Notes: generated by a model from the sequence alone, not told the origin. A stretch of DNA of 64,000 bases from Phlyctochytrium arcticum (GCA_025602905.1 JAHLKI010000006.1:248001-312000), one strand, 5' to 3'; shown: positions 1 to 12,800, counted from the stretch's first letter. Program-made: numbers and translations.

Positions 1-960
1 TTGCCGGCTTTTGCGTTACGGTCCAATGTGCCCTCTATCGCCTCTTCGACCTTGTTACGCACGGCTATGAATGTGACATAGATTCGCCAGTACATGAAGA
101 TGATTCCTTTCACGTTCAGCCCCAAGAACCCAAACCCGAGAACTCCGATTAGAGCACCCACCCAATCACCACCGTTGGACCCTACACAAATAGCAATTGG
201 TCAATTTTTGGTGTGATGGCGTATTCAATGCCTTAAAAATATACTTACATAGCGGTTGGCAATACAAGCCAGAGGGGGATAGCCCTGCCATGCGCCCGAA
301 TATAAACTGTACGGACGCCATACTCAATGACATTCCCCAGGTCCCCAGTACCACAGTTCGGGCTTGGTGGTTGGTAGCTCGAAAGCGATGCACAATGGCG
401 AGATACTGCTCCATCATGAAGAGAAACAGGAAAGACTGGCCCGCAACTCCCCACGCTCCAGCTGCGAATCCGATGAGTTGGCACGTATATTGCCCTGCAG
501 ACAAGAACGTTCAGAAAAAATGGTCTAATGGCTGGAAAATACATAAAATCCGAACCATGCCAGAAGTGGCCATAAAACAGCGATGGCATATGCCAGAAAA
601 AGAATGTCACAACTTGTTTGAACCGATCAACCATCACCAAACTGATAACAATGTATTTTGATGCGGTCCACTGTAACCCAGCAAGAACATAATCAATAAA
701 CCATCTTGTGCCAACATGAAATGAACAAGATAAACTACTGGCAAACGTCTGGCGGTGAAGAGGAAAAATATACCGAGGAAAAAGGAAACAATGGTGATTG
801 CAGCGTAGACTGCGTTCCATCGATATTGTCGCTCGGTCAACTTCCATGGCAAATAATACCATCCCTGCTGCATCCCCAACGTTGGATATTCGAAGTGATA
901 GTACCCTTCTGCATCTGGCAGGCCAACGGACGCCGGTGGTGCGTGCTCTTGGTATATCAT
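1..960 (-). CDS. Class-A (rhodopsin-type) 7TM G-protein-coupled receptor, partial at the left window edge
   Basis: Membrane receptor predicted to signal through heterotrimeric G proteins; ligand unknown. The start is the first in-frame ATG, at 960. The first exon holds TM1 and TM2 with the class-A signature LAQD (D2.50). The exon at 494-249 holds TM3 and TM4: a Cys (YTC) lies exactly 25 residues before the arginine position of the DRY motif, as for C3.25, but the motif reads EQYLAIVHRF, so Arg3.50 is Gln. TM4 carries a Trp, and GLYCQP supplies a second-loop Cys for the usual disulfide. A GTAAGT intron (248-182) leads to the TM5 exon (181-1), which runs off the window. The donor that ends exon 1 (around 635-680) is not resolved, and an extra small exon is possible. 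The family call rests on the motif spacing. Loss of Arg3.50 may alter G-protein coupling. Confidence 0.75.
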
Positions 961-2251
961 TGGAAAATTTTGCCTCCCAAAGTAATCAAAAGTGGAAATA
1001 AGTAGGAGAGACCCTCGAATGGTTATGCGCAATTGAAAGAACCCAAATAGTGGCAGAAATTATGGAGGTTGAAAACAAACGGTTGACGCAAAGCGAAAAT
1101 GAGAGGGTGAATTCATTACCTTTGAGGGGCAGACTGCGAAGACTGGAAACTTTCTTTGGCGGAGTAACTTGCTAGATGGCCATAAGTTTTTCGAACTTTA
1201 TTAGCCACAAACAAACGAGTAAACTCTCTGGCAGCGCCAGTGAGTATCCTTTTTGTTTTGTTTACTTTTGTTGGGCGGCCACATGCACGGGGCCGGGAGA
1301 GGTCAAGATATAAATAGCTTCATCGTTCTGGCCAATTGGCACTAGGTTTGTACTCCTCGAAATAGTTTTGACGAAAAACAAACAGAAGACGGTGTCCTAT
1401 GTCCTTGTTGTGAGCAATGGTCGAATCAAGCTATCCTCAGTCTTTTGCGTTGACAAATGTGGCCGCCCTTGGTCGATCGGGTACTAGGAGAGAAAGACCC
1501 AGAAATCTGGCACTTGATGATACGCCTGGCTCGGAAGCTTTCGAAGCTGTTGCCCATGGCCGTCCATAGTTCTCCACAGTATCCTAATGTCAGCAGTGTC
1601 TGTAGTGTCCGACATCAAGAGTACCCATCTGTGTGGTCAAGATACTCTTAAAACCCTTTTTGTTTACAGCCAACGGAATCAGCACGTTTGATGACAGCAC
1701 CTTCCCCCCTTCCCGCGTAGTTTCCTAGATCTAGAAGCTGCTACGCTGATGGCTGAATTTCAAAGTTTGCGAAGCCAGTCTTCTGAACATAACCCTTGTT
1801 TTACAGCTAACGTAGGCACCTAGTAGATCTCGAATCTTTTACGCGGATGGCAGAATTTCAAAGTTTACAAAGCCAGTCCTCTGAACATGAGGAGAGGGGG
1901 GAAACTTTCAAGAGTGGGAACTGAATGCAAATTTGGCAATGGAGAAATAATCTTATTGGAGATTCATTTTAGATTGCAAAAGATATGTTTCTATTAGGTC
2001 AAGTTCCAGAACTTGATGGTGGAAGAGATTAGAGGAGTAAGAATAAAAGGAAGTATTTACAATTATGCGCGGCGCTGCCGCAAATTAAGGAATGTATATG
2101 AAGAATAAGTAAGAGGAGAGCTTAGGATTCCAGGGAGGTATTTTCTAGTAGATGATAAATTGGAGTGGTGCGAAAGAGTCGATTTGTTCTTGTATGTGTC
2201 ATGTGTAGGCGTAGGCATGGGTTTGGATGTGGGGTATCGTTCGCAAGTTGG
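961..2251. other. Intergenic region between two minus-strand genes
   Basis: No coding region with convincing codon structure is visible on either strand. It holds the promoter side of the receptor gene, an imperfect direct repeat described separately (1652-1888), and the 3' flank of the small conserved gene. Confidence 0.5.
1652..1888. repeat. Imperfect tandem direct repeat, two units
   Basis: Unit 1 runs about 1652-1790 and unit 2 about 1791-1888. Both begin with an 'aaccctt...ttacagc' stretch and end with a well-conserved segment containing 'gaatttcaaagttt' and 'agccagtc.tctgaacat' (1752-1790 and 1851-1888). Unit 1 carries about 40 extra bases in the middle. The repeat is non-coding, and its origin is unknown. 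Confidence 0.7.
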
Positions 2252-2926
2252 TTAATGACAAGATTGCTGTTGCATAGGGTAGCGGGGGGTGTAACTGCGA
2301 ATAGGCCCCTTGGAGATGGTTCGATGAGGGGCCACCTCGAGAATGGTTTTTTGGGAGTTAAGGGTGCTCATGATGGGAATCTCACTGTCAAGGTCTGCGG
2401 CTGTGATGGTTTCCATCTTGACAAACTGCATTTTGGGTGAGGATACAGGACGAGTAAAGAAGGTTTCTGCAGCTGAAGCCATTCGGGCGGCTTGCATTTC
2501 TTGGACTTCTCGCAGGTGGCGCTGTCGGTACAGAGTAATGGTTTGCTGATGCATCTGTGCCCGCATCTTTAGGATATCGGTAATCTCGTCACGGGTGAGG
2601 GGAGTAACTTGGATGGTGGACCGGTCGTAGTCTTCGGCCGCCCATGTTTGGCGTACAGCGACTGATTCAAAGAATTTTATGCGGTGGTTACGCTTGGGTG
2701 GTTCAGTGTGATCAAGATTGGATGGAGAGCCGGCACGAGTTGCGGGAGGAGAAGGTGGTTGAGGGATGAAGCTGCCGCGTTGAGTTGGTGCTGCGGGTAC
2801 GACGACTGAGGAGAGGTTGCCCCCGTTGTTTTTGTTGGAGGCCTTTTGATGTCTGCGAAACAGAGATCCTGGTCGACGTGTTGATTCTGCTGATGAGGAT
2901 GTGGGCGGTGTGCTCGTCGGACGCAT
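2252..2926 (-). CDS. Conserved hypothetical protein, basic and Ser/Pro-rich, 224 aa
   Basis: Single-exon gene starting at the only ATG of its open frame; the frame continues upstream without another ATG. The first 75 residues are Ser/Thr/Pro/Arg-rich and look disordered. A compact segment follows at about 77-140: KRNHRIKFFESVAVRQTW, then EDYDRS, LTRDEI and a charged helix rich in Gln, Arg and Glu (about 110-145). The pattern of a hydrophobic 'V.V..T' strand, then E-YDR, then LT.DEI recurs in uncharacterised fungal proteins, from memory. No enzyme motif, signal peptide or membrane segment is seen. Function is unknown. Confidence 0.6.
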   Translation of the reverse strand: MRPTSTPPTSSSAESTRRPGSLFRRHQKASNKNNGGNLSSVVVPAAPTQRGSFIPQPPSPPATRAGSPSNLDHTEPPKRNHRIKFFESVAVRQTWAAEDYDRSTIQVTPLTRDEITDILKMRAQMHQQTITLYRQRHLREVQEMQAARMASAAETFFTRPVSSPKMQFVKMETITAADLDSEIPIMSTLNSQKTILEVAPHRTISKGPIRSYTPRYPMQQQSCH

Positions 2927-4545
2927 AGTGCCAGTGAATGATATCGTAGTATTTGACTGCTGATTTTTTTGATGCTGCTCTCTCTTGTTGGGTTTTTGTA
3001 TGGCAGGCAGGGTGTGCTGGACGTCGATGTGGTAGAAGTACTCGAGTAGCAGCAGTCTGGGCGGAAAAGGAGTTTTTGGCAACTGGCAGAAAGAGCAAGC
3101 ACGCGTTTGTTCAGCAGTTTGGCAGGATAAGCGGAGTTTTTTGTCTGGGCGGTCGGCCGAGAAGGAGAGCGGATTACGAAATGCCGGGGCCAGATGCGCA
3201 AGTCGTGGAGAAAGCACTGATCAGCCTGATGAGTCCTAGATGCAGAATCGCAGATGTGATTGGTGTTCGTGGGCGTGCCCCGGATAGGCGGACCAGAGAC
3301 AGTTGATGCGAAGGAAAGTACTAGGAGATACGATGGAGGACGGGAGGGTAGATGCGAGACCAGCAATGGTCTTAAATACTCCAAAGTTGTCAAAGATCGA
3401 ACTCCACACAGCCAACCCCGGGCCCGGTTCCACTCCCCCCGACAGGAATTTAATCAGCTATACCAAAAATTGTAGCCATGAGCCGATGGCCGATTTTTGC
3501 CACTGTCCAAAGGAGAATATGAGGGGTATGGTACATATTTCGCAGGCATCTGAACATGGCTCGGCAACCGCGGCAGTTTGTAGACGCACCAAGCAAGAAA
3601 TGAATGAATATCTTTAAAATGACACGGCACCGACAGCGAAAAAATGAATCACTCTTTGTGTACGCAGCAAAGGCCCCGAGTTGTTTCTCGCCTTCCATAT
3701 GGGGGGCCTTCCGTATGGACAGCAACTCTGCTTCCTCTGCTTAATACTCGGCCATGACTCTGGGCAGGCACCCAAAGTCTCCCCAAAGGCGAACTGACTG
3801 AGCCGCAAAGACGTCCTATACCATAGTATTTTTTAGAAGACAAGGTCGAGATGTCTCGGGCGCTATCCGGACATTGAACCCTTCAAGTTTTAGGACCTTC
3901 CCCTATTTGTTTTGTGACATTTTTCTCTATCAACATATAAATAGTCCGTTTATTGGGTGGGCATACGAGTAGGTCGTAGGAGTTTTAACGCGTCCGGTGG
4001 TGTTTTCGAAGCTAAGGTTCAGGCTAAGGTTATCTAGATTGATCAACCGATTCATAGGCTTTTCCAACATGGCAGATGACAGAGGGTCGGGAGTATCCCG
4101 GAGTATCCGCCAGCTTGGCACATGCTGTGATATAGAATTCCTTGATCGAGGAGCATTTCACATTACTCACAAGGCACGTCGCGAGACCTTTCCTCCACGA
4201 CCCGGCGTGCCCCAGATAGCGCAGTGCCATCCGATGGACTGAAAATTGAAGGAACCGTAGCAGGATACATTTCGCAGAATAGGTCGCAGAAGTTGGGCGA
4301 AGCAGGCCCTGACCCACTTATGCCGCACATTTGTACATTATCTTCTATCTTTCTTTCCTTTACCCATATTTCATGTGTATTCCCTTTGCACAGCTTTGAA
4401 CGCTAGCAGCACATGTTCTTTTCTTTATGTACTATACATTTGTATGGGTGATTTTAGGGGAGTTTGTCAACTCTATAAAAGAGGACATCCCCCGCCCCCT
4501 CTTCTCAATAGATGCCTTTCCAGCCGTCCATTTCCAACACATCGA
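2927..4545. other. Intergenic region upstream of the first tRNA gene
   Basis: Open frames here are short, overlap on both strands and show no recognisable domains. It contains the promoter of the minus-strand hypothetical gene. I see no repeat or structured element beyond simple pyrimidine-rich stretches near 4330-4520. Confidence 0.5.
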
Positions 4546-4618
4546 GGTCCTATGGCCAAATGGATAAGGTGCCTGACTACGAATCAGGAGATTCCAGGTT
4601 CGACCCCTGGTAGGATCG
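4546..4618 (+). tRNA. tRNA-Arg (anticodon ACG), copy 1
   Basis: Complete cloverleaf of 73 nt including discriminator G. The acceptor stem pairs GGTCCTA with TAGGATC (one G:U). The D arm is GCC/GGT, the anticodon stem CCTGA/TCAGG with loop CTACGAA (anticodon ACG, read as ICG for CGU/CGC/CGA), and the T arm CCAGG/CCTGG with loop TTCGACC. There is no intron. A run of T from 4619 to 4633 is a pol III terminator. The immediate 5' flank ends in 'catcgag', as in copy 2 and nearly so in copy 5. Confidence 0.97.
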
Positions 4619-5650
4619 TTTTTTTTTTTTTTTAATGCACCATCCTCGACGGCTTGCCTGCCTCCGTAACGTTCCATACCTGCCATATCTCAGGAGCTAA
4701 TTTTTTTTGGGGTGGGGGTTTGTCAACTTCCCAACTGTGTCGGGATCCTCCGTGATGCCTTATCATTGAATGTACAAGGACGGTCCTCAACCTCAAACTT
4801 GCTTCAGATGGTGGGTGGAGGAAAATCCACCTTCTGACCCCCAGGAAAGCAGTTACCGGTAACTGTATCCAAAGCTCGCTAAACGCTTCTGGGACATTTC
4901 TGGCTATGAGAAAACGGGACAGCGTTCAGAGTTTATTAGTACTCAACTTGCATTTTTCATTTCATCACTGGAGTAATACGAAACATCAGGTAGCTGAAAC
5001 GCTGCCCGGCCCATCCGCAAGGGATTTTGCTCGTCACTATGCAGGATTCCGCTTTTTAGATACTCTAGGAACTTAGAATGCATGAATCATGATTTCTGAG
5101 AACTAGGCGGATGCAAGCAGGGCTGCTTCTACCTGGTGGTGATACTTATCGAGACTTCGGCATCTTCTAATTATCCTAGTTGCTGATAACATCTGGTTGG
5201 ACCCTTTTGGGACATGCCCCATCATTTATTTTGACAATCTGACATGATAAAAATCCGTTAGGAAAACACTTTGCTCATGTTTGATGACACATGCGTCCCA
5301 AGCCACACAATGCCAAGACCCGACAATCTGAATAAATGTGCGCGGAGCTGCAAATGGGCGGTGGAATTCATACGAAAAATTAACATCAACGATCTGTAGT
5401 CGAGCATCTGAAAGAACGAACCAGCAGAATTTTTGGAGTCGACCTCAAGTCATCTTTCACAGACCTATCTTGGGAAAAAGACCCCCAAATAAACATTCAG
5501 CTGGCGAAAACGTGGCGGCACTCGAGTCTTACTCCAATCGTCAAGACGAATTAACAAACTGTATACCCTGGCCAGGCAAAGCTGAACAGACTTTCTGATC
5601 CGCAACAACTCTGCTCTTCCAGAAATCTTCTGCACAAGGCACCACCACTG
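4619..5650. other. Intergenic region between tRNA-Arg and chitin synthase A
   Basis: Starts with the pol III T-tract. The remainder shows no coding region with known domains and serves as the promoter and 5' leader region of chitin synthase A. An open frame at 5338-5598 has no recognisable protein character. Confidence 0.5.
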
Positions 5651-5720
5651 GTACGTTTGCCCATGCTGCGCAGATTGGATCGTTGAACTGACGCGTTTGT
5701 TTTTACTTGAATGGTTTCAG
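5651..5720 (+). other. Putative 5'UTR intron of chitin synthase A
   Basis: Donor GTACGT at 5651, a branch-like 'gaactgacg' at about 5684-5692, and acceptor TTTCAG ending at 5720. Splicing would remove the upstream ATG at 5707 and leave ATG 5752 as the first start, which is why 5752 is chosen. Confidence 0.6.
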
Positions 5721-5751
5721 ACGAGAACGGTTACCGAGTCCAAGCGCAAAG

Positions 5752-8700
5752 ATGTCCAAGGGTGGAAGTCGAAATCCGAGTGTGAATCCCTCACCGGTGC
5801 CTTCGCCGCAGATGAGTGACCATCGCCGTCGGCCGCTTCCGCAAGTAAGCTATGGACCCATTCTCGGCGTACCCGCGGCTCCCGCGTCCTCTCAGCCTAC
5901 ATCCCCTCGCGGATCTATTGTGAGTGCGTCGCAGGCCAGTTATCCTCCTCCCCAACTGTACACGCCAGATGACTCTTCTACCGGATCGCGCTCACAGAGA
6001 GGGTCCATTGTGGTAACGGGCCCCAGACCCTTGATGCCAAGCGGCAGCAGTGATGTCGACAGCACGGGCGGAAGCTCTAATGGAAGCTACTTTAGAACGG
6101 AGCGTGAAACAGGTGCTCCTAGATTTACCGCCCCACAGGTCGAATTCCCGCAAGCAGGTAATCCGTATGGTACGCCTCCACCCCTGGGGTCAAATTCACG
6201 ACCAGGCTCGCAACCGAGTTCCCAACCTCCGTCTCAACCACCGTCCCCAGGCCCACGGCGCCAACAGCAAAATATACAACCTCCATCTGGCGCCGACGCA
6301 TACTATCACAAATCTCAAGCAACGGTTGCGCAGCAGCAACACCAATTGCTCGGTCCAAGCATGCCGCAGATGAGCGCGTATAATAGTCAGTCTGATTTGC
6401 AGTATGGTCCGCCTGCTCATTTGAGCGCGACCAACAGTCAATCCGATTTGCGGTATGCTGCTCCCCCACCAATGAGCGCGTCAAGCTCCCACACGGACCT
6501 GCGCTACGGCAACCCTCCGCGATTGGGAGTAAGTGGACCGGATTCTGCGCAAGGAAACCCACAGCGTCGTGGTCAGCACATGAACTCACAAGAAACCATG
6601 TACGCCCCGTCTGACTACCCACAGGCGGCCGTCCCGCCCCTCTCTACTCATCAACAACAGCAGGAAATCGCCGTAAGCTTTCAGCCCGAACCAGCCGAAG
6701 CCGGCCTGCGCAGTCGTTACATGACTGTCCGCCGCCGTGTCCCCTTGAAGACTGGAAACTTTGTAGTCGACTTTCCCGTGTCGCAAAAGTATCTCGATCT
6801 CTGCGCCGAGCGTGAACAGGCAGAGTTTACCCATGTGCGCTACACGGCGGTGACCTGTGACCCAGACATCTATGGAAAACCAGAGGCCGGATATGACCTC
6901 CGACCACGACTCTATCAACGCGATACGGAACTCTTCATTGTCATGACCATGTATAATGAGGACGAAGAGCTTTTCGCAAAGACCATGACCAGTGTCCAGA
7001 AAAACATTGCCTTTCTCTGCTCCGAAAAGTGTCCTGTTACGTGGGGCCCTAATGGTTGGCGCTCGGTGGTCGTGTGTATTGTCAGTGATGGGCGAACCAA
7101 GATTCATAAACGCGTCCTGACTATGCTACAAACCATGGGGGTCTACGCACCTGGGCTGGAGCGCACCGAAGTGGAAGGCAATAAGGTTACGGCGCATTTG
7201 TACGAGTTTACGACGCAAGTGGCTGTTGACAAAGATCTTAATGTTCGTACGCACAAAGACGGAATTGTGCCAGTCCAAGTAAGTGTTGGGGGTTAACCAC
7301 TGCTTTACGAAAATCTGACCTATCCCCCAAACACAGGTATTGTTTTGTCTCAAAGAGAAAAATGCCAAGAAGATCAACAGTCACCGATGGTTCTTCAATG
7401 CGTTTGGACCCATTCTGAAACCGAATGTCTGTGTCCTGTTGGATGTGGGCACCAAGCCGACGAGTACCTCCATTTTTCACTTGTGGCGAGGTATAGTCCA
7501 TTCTTGCTTGCAGCAGCATAGATCGAAATGTTTGACTCGAGAAATATAGCCTTCGATGATGACCCACAAGTTGGTGGTGCTTGCGGTGAAATTGCCGCTG
7601 AACTCGGCAAAGGTTGTTCAGCCTTGCTGAATCCGTTGGTGGCTGCGCAGAATTTTGAGTACAAGTTCGTACCGTCGTTTCACTGAACAAATCGTTTTCA
7701 AGTCTCAAACTTACGTACTTTGACCTTTGCAGAATGAGTAATATTCTCGATAAGCCTTTGGAATCCGTCTTTGGCTATATTCAAGTGTTACCTGGAGCGT
7801 TTTCAGCTTACCGCTATGCAGCACTTCAAAACTCATCCCTTACCACCGGGCCTCTGGCCAGTTACTTTCACGGCGAAACCCACGCGGGAGGCGAAACGGA
7901 CGTGTTTAAAGCAAACATGTACTTGGCTGAAGATCGTATCCTCTGTTTCGAGCTCGTCACAAAACGCAACGAAAATTGGATCCTGAAATATGTCAAGGAT
8001 GCAAAAGCCGAGACAGATGTGCCCTCCAATCTACCGGAATTGGTGTCGCAGCGACGACGTTGGCTGAACGGAAGTTTCTTTGCGGCAGTTCATTCGGTGA
8101 CCAATTATAACCTCATTTTTCGGAGTGCGCATTCGACACCTCGAAAAGTGATCTTTACCATTCAGGAGGTTTACAACATTTTCAACTTGATTTTCAGTTG
8201 GTTTGCTATCGTAAGTGTTGCCTTTATTTCAAACCTTTCGTGAAAAATAATGATGATGGGTATCTGCTCGTAGGGTAATTTCTATTTGACATTTCGTAAG
8301 TTGACACCGCTGTCGGTTCTCGTTTCGTCTTTTTATTTTATACTAATTTTTCAATGACTTGCAGACTTCTTGTTCCAAGGAACCCGCAATAGAGCGACAG
8401 ATCCGTTCAATGGCGCTGGATATACCATTTTTGAGGTGTTGCGGTATCTGTACTTTGCATCACTTGCCACACTCTTCATTATTTCATTCGGTAGGGATTG
8501 TTCTTCAGTTGGTTGACTTTATCCCCACACATGGCTTAACACTGCTTTTCAAACTTAGGAAACCGCCCGCAAGGCAGCAAAACTTTATACTATGCCATTC
8601 TGACCCTCATGGCCATTATTATGGCATTCCTCCTCTTTATGGGTGGTTACACCGTTTATCAAGGAGTGCCGAAAAGTGCAGCAGAATGGGCCGCCATTGG

Positions 8701-9511
8701 TGATCTGCTACTGAATTCACCCCCGTTTCGAGACATTGTCATTTCGCTCGGATCAACCTATGGTCTATACCTGCTATCGAGTTTGTTGCATTTGGACCCG
8801 TGGCACGTCGTAACCAGCATGCTGCAATACATGTTGCTTTTGCCCGTCTACATCAACGTCTTTATGGTCTACGCATGTAAGTAGCGCATTTGAGCTACTA
8901 CACTGGGCATAAGCTGATTTTTCCATTCAGTCTGCAACTTGCATGACATCAGTTGGGGAACCAAAGGTGACAATGTGGCCTCTACAGCCGCAGCCCCTGC
9001 AGTGACTGCCGCACCGACCAGCTCAGCCGATCAACCTGCGGTCACTGTGGATTTGCCACAGGATGACATGGATACCCTCAATGCGCAGTATGAGCAAAAT
9101 CTGCAATCACTGTTTAAGCGTCCAGAAAAAACATATTCCGGGCGGGATCGTCAAACCAAAATCGACGACTATTTCCGGCTGTACCGCACTCGAGTTGTTT
9201 TGACATGGATGCTGTCCAATGGCTTGTTGATTGTGATTTTCACCACGAATGCTATTACGGATAAGCTCTACGCAAACATTCAAGACAAGGGACGCGGTTC
9301 AGTCAATCCGTATTTGACATTCATCTTTTGGTCGGTAACTGTGCTCTCGGTCGTGCGCTTTGTAGGAAGCACCATTTACCTTGGAACTTGGTTGATGGGT
9401 GGAGTTGGCGGGGCGGTTGGGGGAAAGAAGATTTTTGTCCCAAGATCAGAGGCTATGCGAGAGCGAGGTGGTAGGACTCCTCGAAAGGGGGGTGAAAGTG
9501 CTTTACAGTAA
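5752..9511 (+). CDS. Chitin synthase A, division 1 (class I-III type), 1106 aa, 8 exons
   Basis: Plasma-membrane glycosyltransferase (GT2) that polymerises UDP-GlcNAc into chitin. Exons: 5752-7278, 7337-7490, 7550-7664, 7733-8210, 8274-8295, 8365-8490, 8559-8876 and 8931-9511; they sum to exactly 1107 codons. Residues 1-330 are Pro/Ser/Gln-rich and probably disordered, longer than the short N-termini of many class I-III enzymes. The catalytic region carries SDGR (445-448), the [11 protein letters not shown] and [11 protein letters not shown] blocks, the [10 protein letters not shown] acceptor block, EDR (about 665-667) and an intact QRRRW (705-709). Several membrane helices follow, with the family's usual C-terminal helix pair near the end. 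Exon 5 is only 22 nt. The gene lies 372 bp upstream of a second chitin synthase on the same strand. The subclass within division 1 was not resolved. Confidence 0.95.
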
Positions 9512-9883
9512 AGCATGCCGCCCGTTTTAATATTTTAGCGTGTTGTTTCTGTTTAAATTTTAAACTAGTTGTTACTTACTGAACCTTGCAATAGAGCGAC
9601 GGGCGGAGTTATGGCGAGCCGCTTACGTTACGCGTTTCAGAATTGTTGGTTCCGTGCGGCCAACCTTGCGGCGCGTGTTTTCCATAGTGTTTCAAGTCCC
9701 GCTGAATCATGTATCAAGTTCTCAACGTTGTCAAAGCTCGACGAAAGCAATATGGGACCCGGGCGTCCACGGGCACACTTGACACCCAGCTTATGTCCAA
9801 CAGAAGCAATAACTGTTTCGAGCGTTCTTCGACATTTCCTTCCTCAAACTACTTTTGGCCAGACGGGGTCGTGCGTGCTGTGA
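9512..9883. other. Short spacer between the tandem chitin synthases
   Basis: 372 bp carrying the 3' end of gene A and the promoter/leader of gene B. No separate gene is supported. Confidence 0.6.
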
Positions 9884-12800
9884 ATGCCCCAAGAATCTCT
9901 ACCCTCCTCTCTGGCTCCCATTGCGCTGACTCCAAACTATTCTACTTCCCCGTCCCTATCTTACCGCAAAAGCCCTACCCGCCAAGACCCCAATCCTACG
10001 CATGGTGGTCAGGAACAACATAATCCAGCTCAACCATCATTCCAAACCATTCAACGAAAGCATCCCAACAAACGTAGAGACTCTGACGCCAGTACGGTAG
10101 TCGCTATGGATCATGATGGGTCGACGTTGGTGCACGATGATTCCGCCAAGTCTCAGCCAGCACCATCACCTTCCCCAGACTCAAAGGAAGAGTCACCCTC
10201 CCGTTCAGCATGGGCGTCAGCGGCCAGCATCCTTACATTCCCGATCCCCAACGCTCTTCTCTCCGCCTCTGGTCTGCGGACTTCCAGCCGGCGTCAAGCA
10301 TGGCGGGAAAAGTCGCTACTGATGATGATTGTTCTGGTGGCATCTGTCTTATTCGTCGGGCTGGTGCATTTTGTCGGCAGCATGTGTTCCTCTGATCCCA
10401 TAAATCTCACACCCGAACAGCTCTCAAAATCGAGCAATATTGCAATACATGGTCGAATTGTTGATTTAAAGTCGCTACCGGCCACCAGCAATGATCCTAC
10501 TCTTCAGGAGCTGCGTAAACAAGCTTTAGACAAGAAGGGACAGGACATTTCCAAGCAATTTCCAACACTCACCCTTCTTACTCGTGATCAGGCAAATGCT
10601 GCCCGATTGGCTGACCCAGATTTGGCCGCAGTTGTGCCTGATGTGGCAATCGTTGATCGATTTCTGCAAACTATCACATCTGGAGATTTCGGTTACGTCC
10701 TGAACCAGACCTCAAAAGAGTTGCTGGGATGTCCAGCACCTCCAAATGAAAGTGGGATCGTAGTAACAGCACCTTGTTTTGAGGCTTTGACGGGAAGGGC
10801 ATATTCCATAGTAGACAGAAACGCTGTTGGATGTGAGTTATCAGTATTTGAGTTTTTGCTTTGAAAACGTGATAGTCTAATTCGTCTGTCTGCAGATGTC
10901 GTTTACTCTGAGGATCAGTTAGCGACGCGTTACAATTCTCTTATTGGCGCAGAACCCGCACTTGTTGTGATTGATGATTTCGTATACGATGTCAAGGAAT
11001 ACCTTAAAGTGGCTACGAGAAACGGGGCGGGCATTCAGGACCAAGTTGCATTCCTAAGTCGCGAAATTACGAGTGCCCTAATGGACAACTTGGGCAAGGA
11101 TGCGTCTGCCGCCATGGAAAAAGTTTCAGGCGGAAAGAGAGCAGTAATTGCAGCAATGAACAAGCTGTTTTTTGCTGGTATCCTCAGCGATGCAGCAATC
11201 GCACCAAAAGCTGTTCGTTACAACCCGCTCTTTTTGGCCATTGGAATGGTAGTATATGTCACGATGCTGGCCAAAATTTTCATGACATTCTCGCGAGCCA
11301 TACTTATGGGCCCGGCACGCCTGGCGACACCGGAAACCCCGCATACCATTCTTTTCGTCCCAGTTTACAATGAAGATCCAGTCACGCTTCAACGCGCATT
11401 GGAATCCCTAGCGCATTCCGATTACGACGCTCGAAAAAAGCTCCTGTTTGTCGTTGTCGACGGCGTTGCAGTACAACCTGGAGCCCTACGTGACTGTGGT
11501 ACAGCAATAGCGGGAATTTTGGGTCACTCTGTTGGGGCAATGAATACACAGTCGTACATTTATGAGTCGGTCGGGTTTGGCGAGCGCCGAGGGAATTCGG
11601 CAAAGGTCTTTTCTGGGGTATACCAGGCGACGGGCGGCAAGGCCGGATCTGATAGTGACATTCCATACGTGGTAGTTATCAAGACTGGGGCGGGTCCTCA
11701 GGAGATAACTCTGCCTGGAAACCGAGGGAAGCGGGACTCAATGCTGATATTATTGGACTATCTCGCGCAAGTACACTACAACCAGGGCAGTGAATTTATG
11801 AATCCACTACAACTAGAACTGCATGCGCGAATAACGAAAAACTTGCAAATGGATCCAATCAAGCTGGAATACCTGATTGTTATGGATGCGGACAGCTATG
11901 TTGAGCCCGACGCAGTGCAGCGATTGGTGGCTCGCATGCATACGCGACCACGGATAGTTGCAGTGCATGGCGCGTTACGACCGCTAGCCAAACGCACAAC
12001 TTTTGCCACCTTGGTACAAGCATATCCTTGGTATCATACCCATCATCTTGCACCCGCTCTGGATTCATTGCTAGGTGGCAATGGTCGTTCTTGGTCGGGA
12101 GGATTTGCCGCCTATCGTATCCTTCTGTCCGATGGTACACCTTGTCTGTGTTCCAGCGAGGTGATTGAAGAATTTGCCAAGGATACCACTGGCATGTCTT
12201 CCGAAAATGCTGTGCTGCTTGGCGAGGATCGACGGCTTGCTCATGTTCTAATTTCCGAACTTCCGCGACTCATGAAGGCATCTTTGGGGTCAGCGGTGTC
12301 ACCCAAGATTGAATATTGTTCGGCAGCAGTAGCCCATTCGGACATGCCGACATGTACACGCGCTCTTTTTGGTCAACAACGCCGCTCTTTCAACGCGAGG
12401 TTCCATATACTGGTATCTGCCCCATTCTCATTTTGGAGCAATCCTATACGCAAGCTGCTCACATACTCTGAACTTCTGGCCATGATTTTGGCGCCGGCCG
12501 CCACAATCTACATGTACTTTGTTCTGGGTCGAATTGCACTCTTGATGATTCGGAATTGTCCCAACCTCAGTTTCACTCACACGGATGTTCTGGTCAACAT
12601 TTCACTTGCCGTTTTGTTTCTGGTTCAAATCGTCTTCTACCTTCTGAGGCTCGACATAAAGGGCGCATTGACTCTTCCATTCTACATTGTACTTGGGATC
12701 CCAATCTTCCAAGTCGTAATACCGATATATGGATTTCTATCCATGGATCGCATCATTTGGGGCGATACAGTTCGGCTGGGCAACAGTGCTTCAAGAGGTC

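Noticed and set aside
5707..5751. Upstream ATG at 5707 as the chitin synthase A start
   Set aside because: It lies inside a GTACGT...TTTCAG intron-like segment ending at 5720. ATG 5752 follows the acceptor and begins the Ser/Pro-rich N-terminus.
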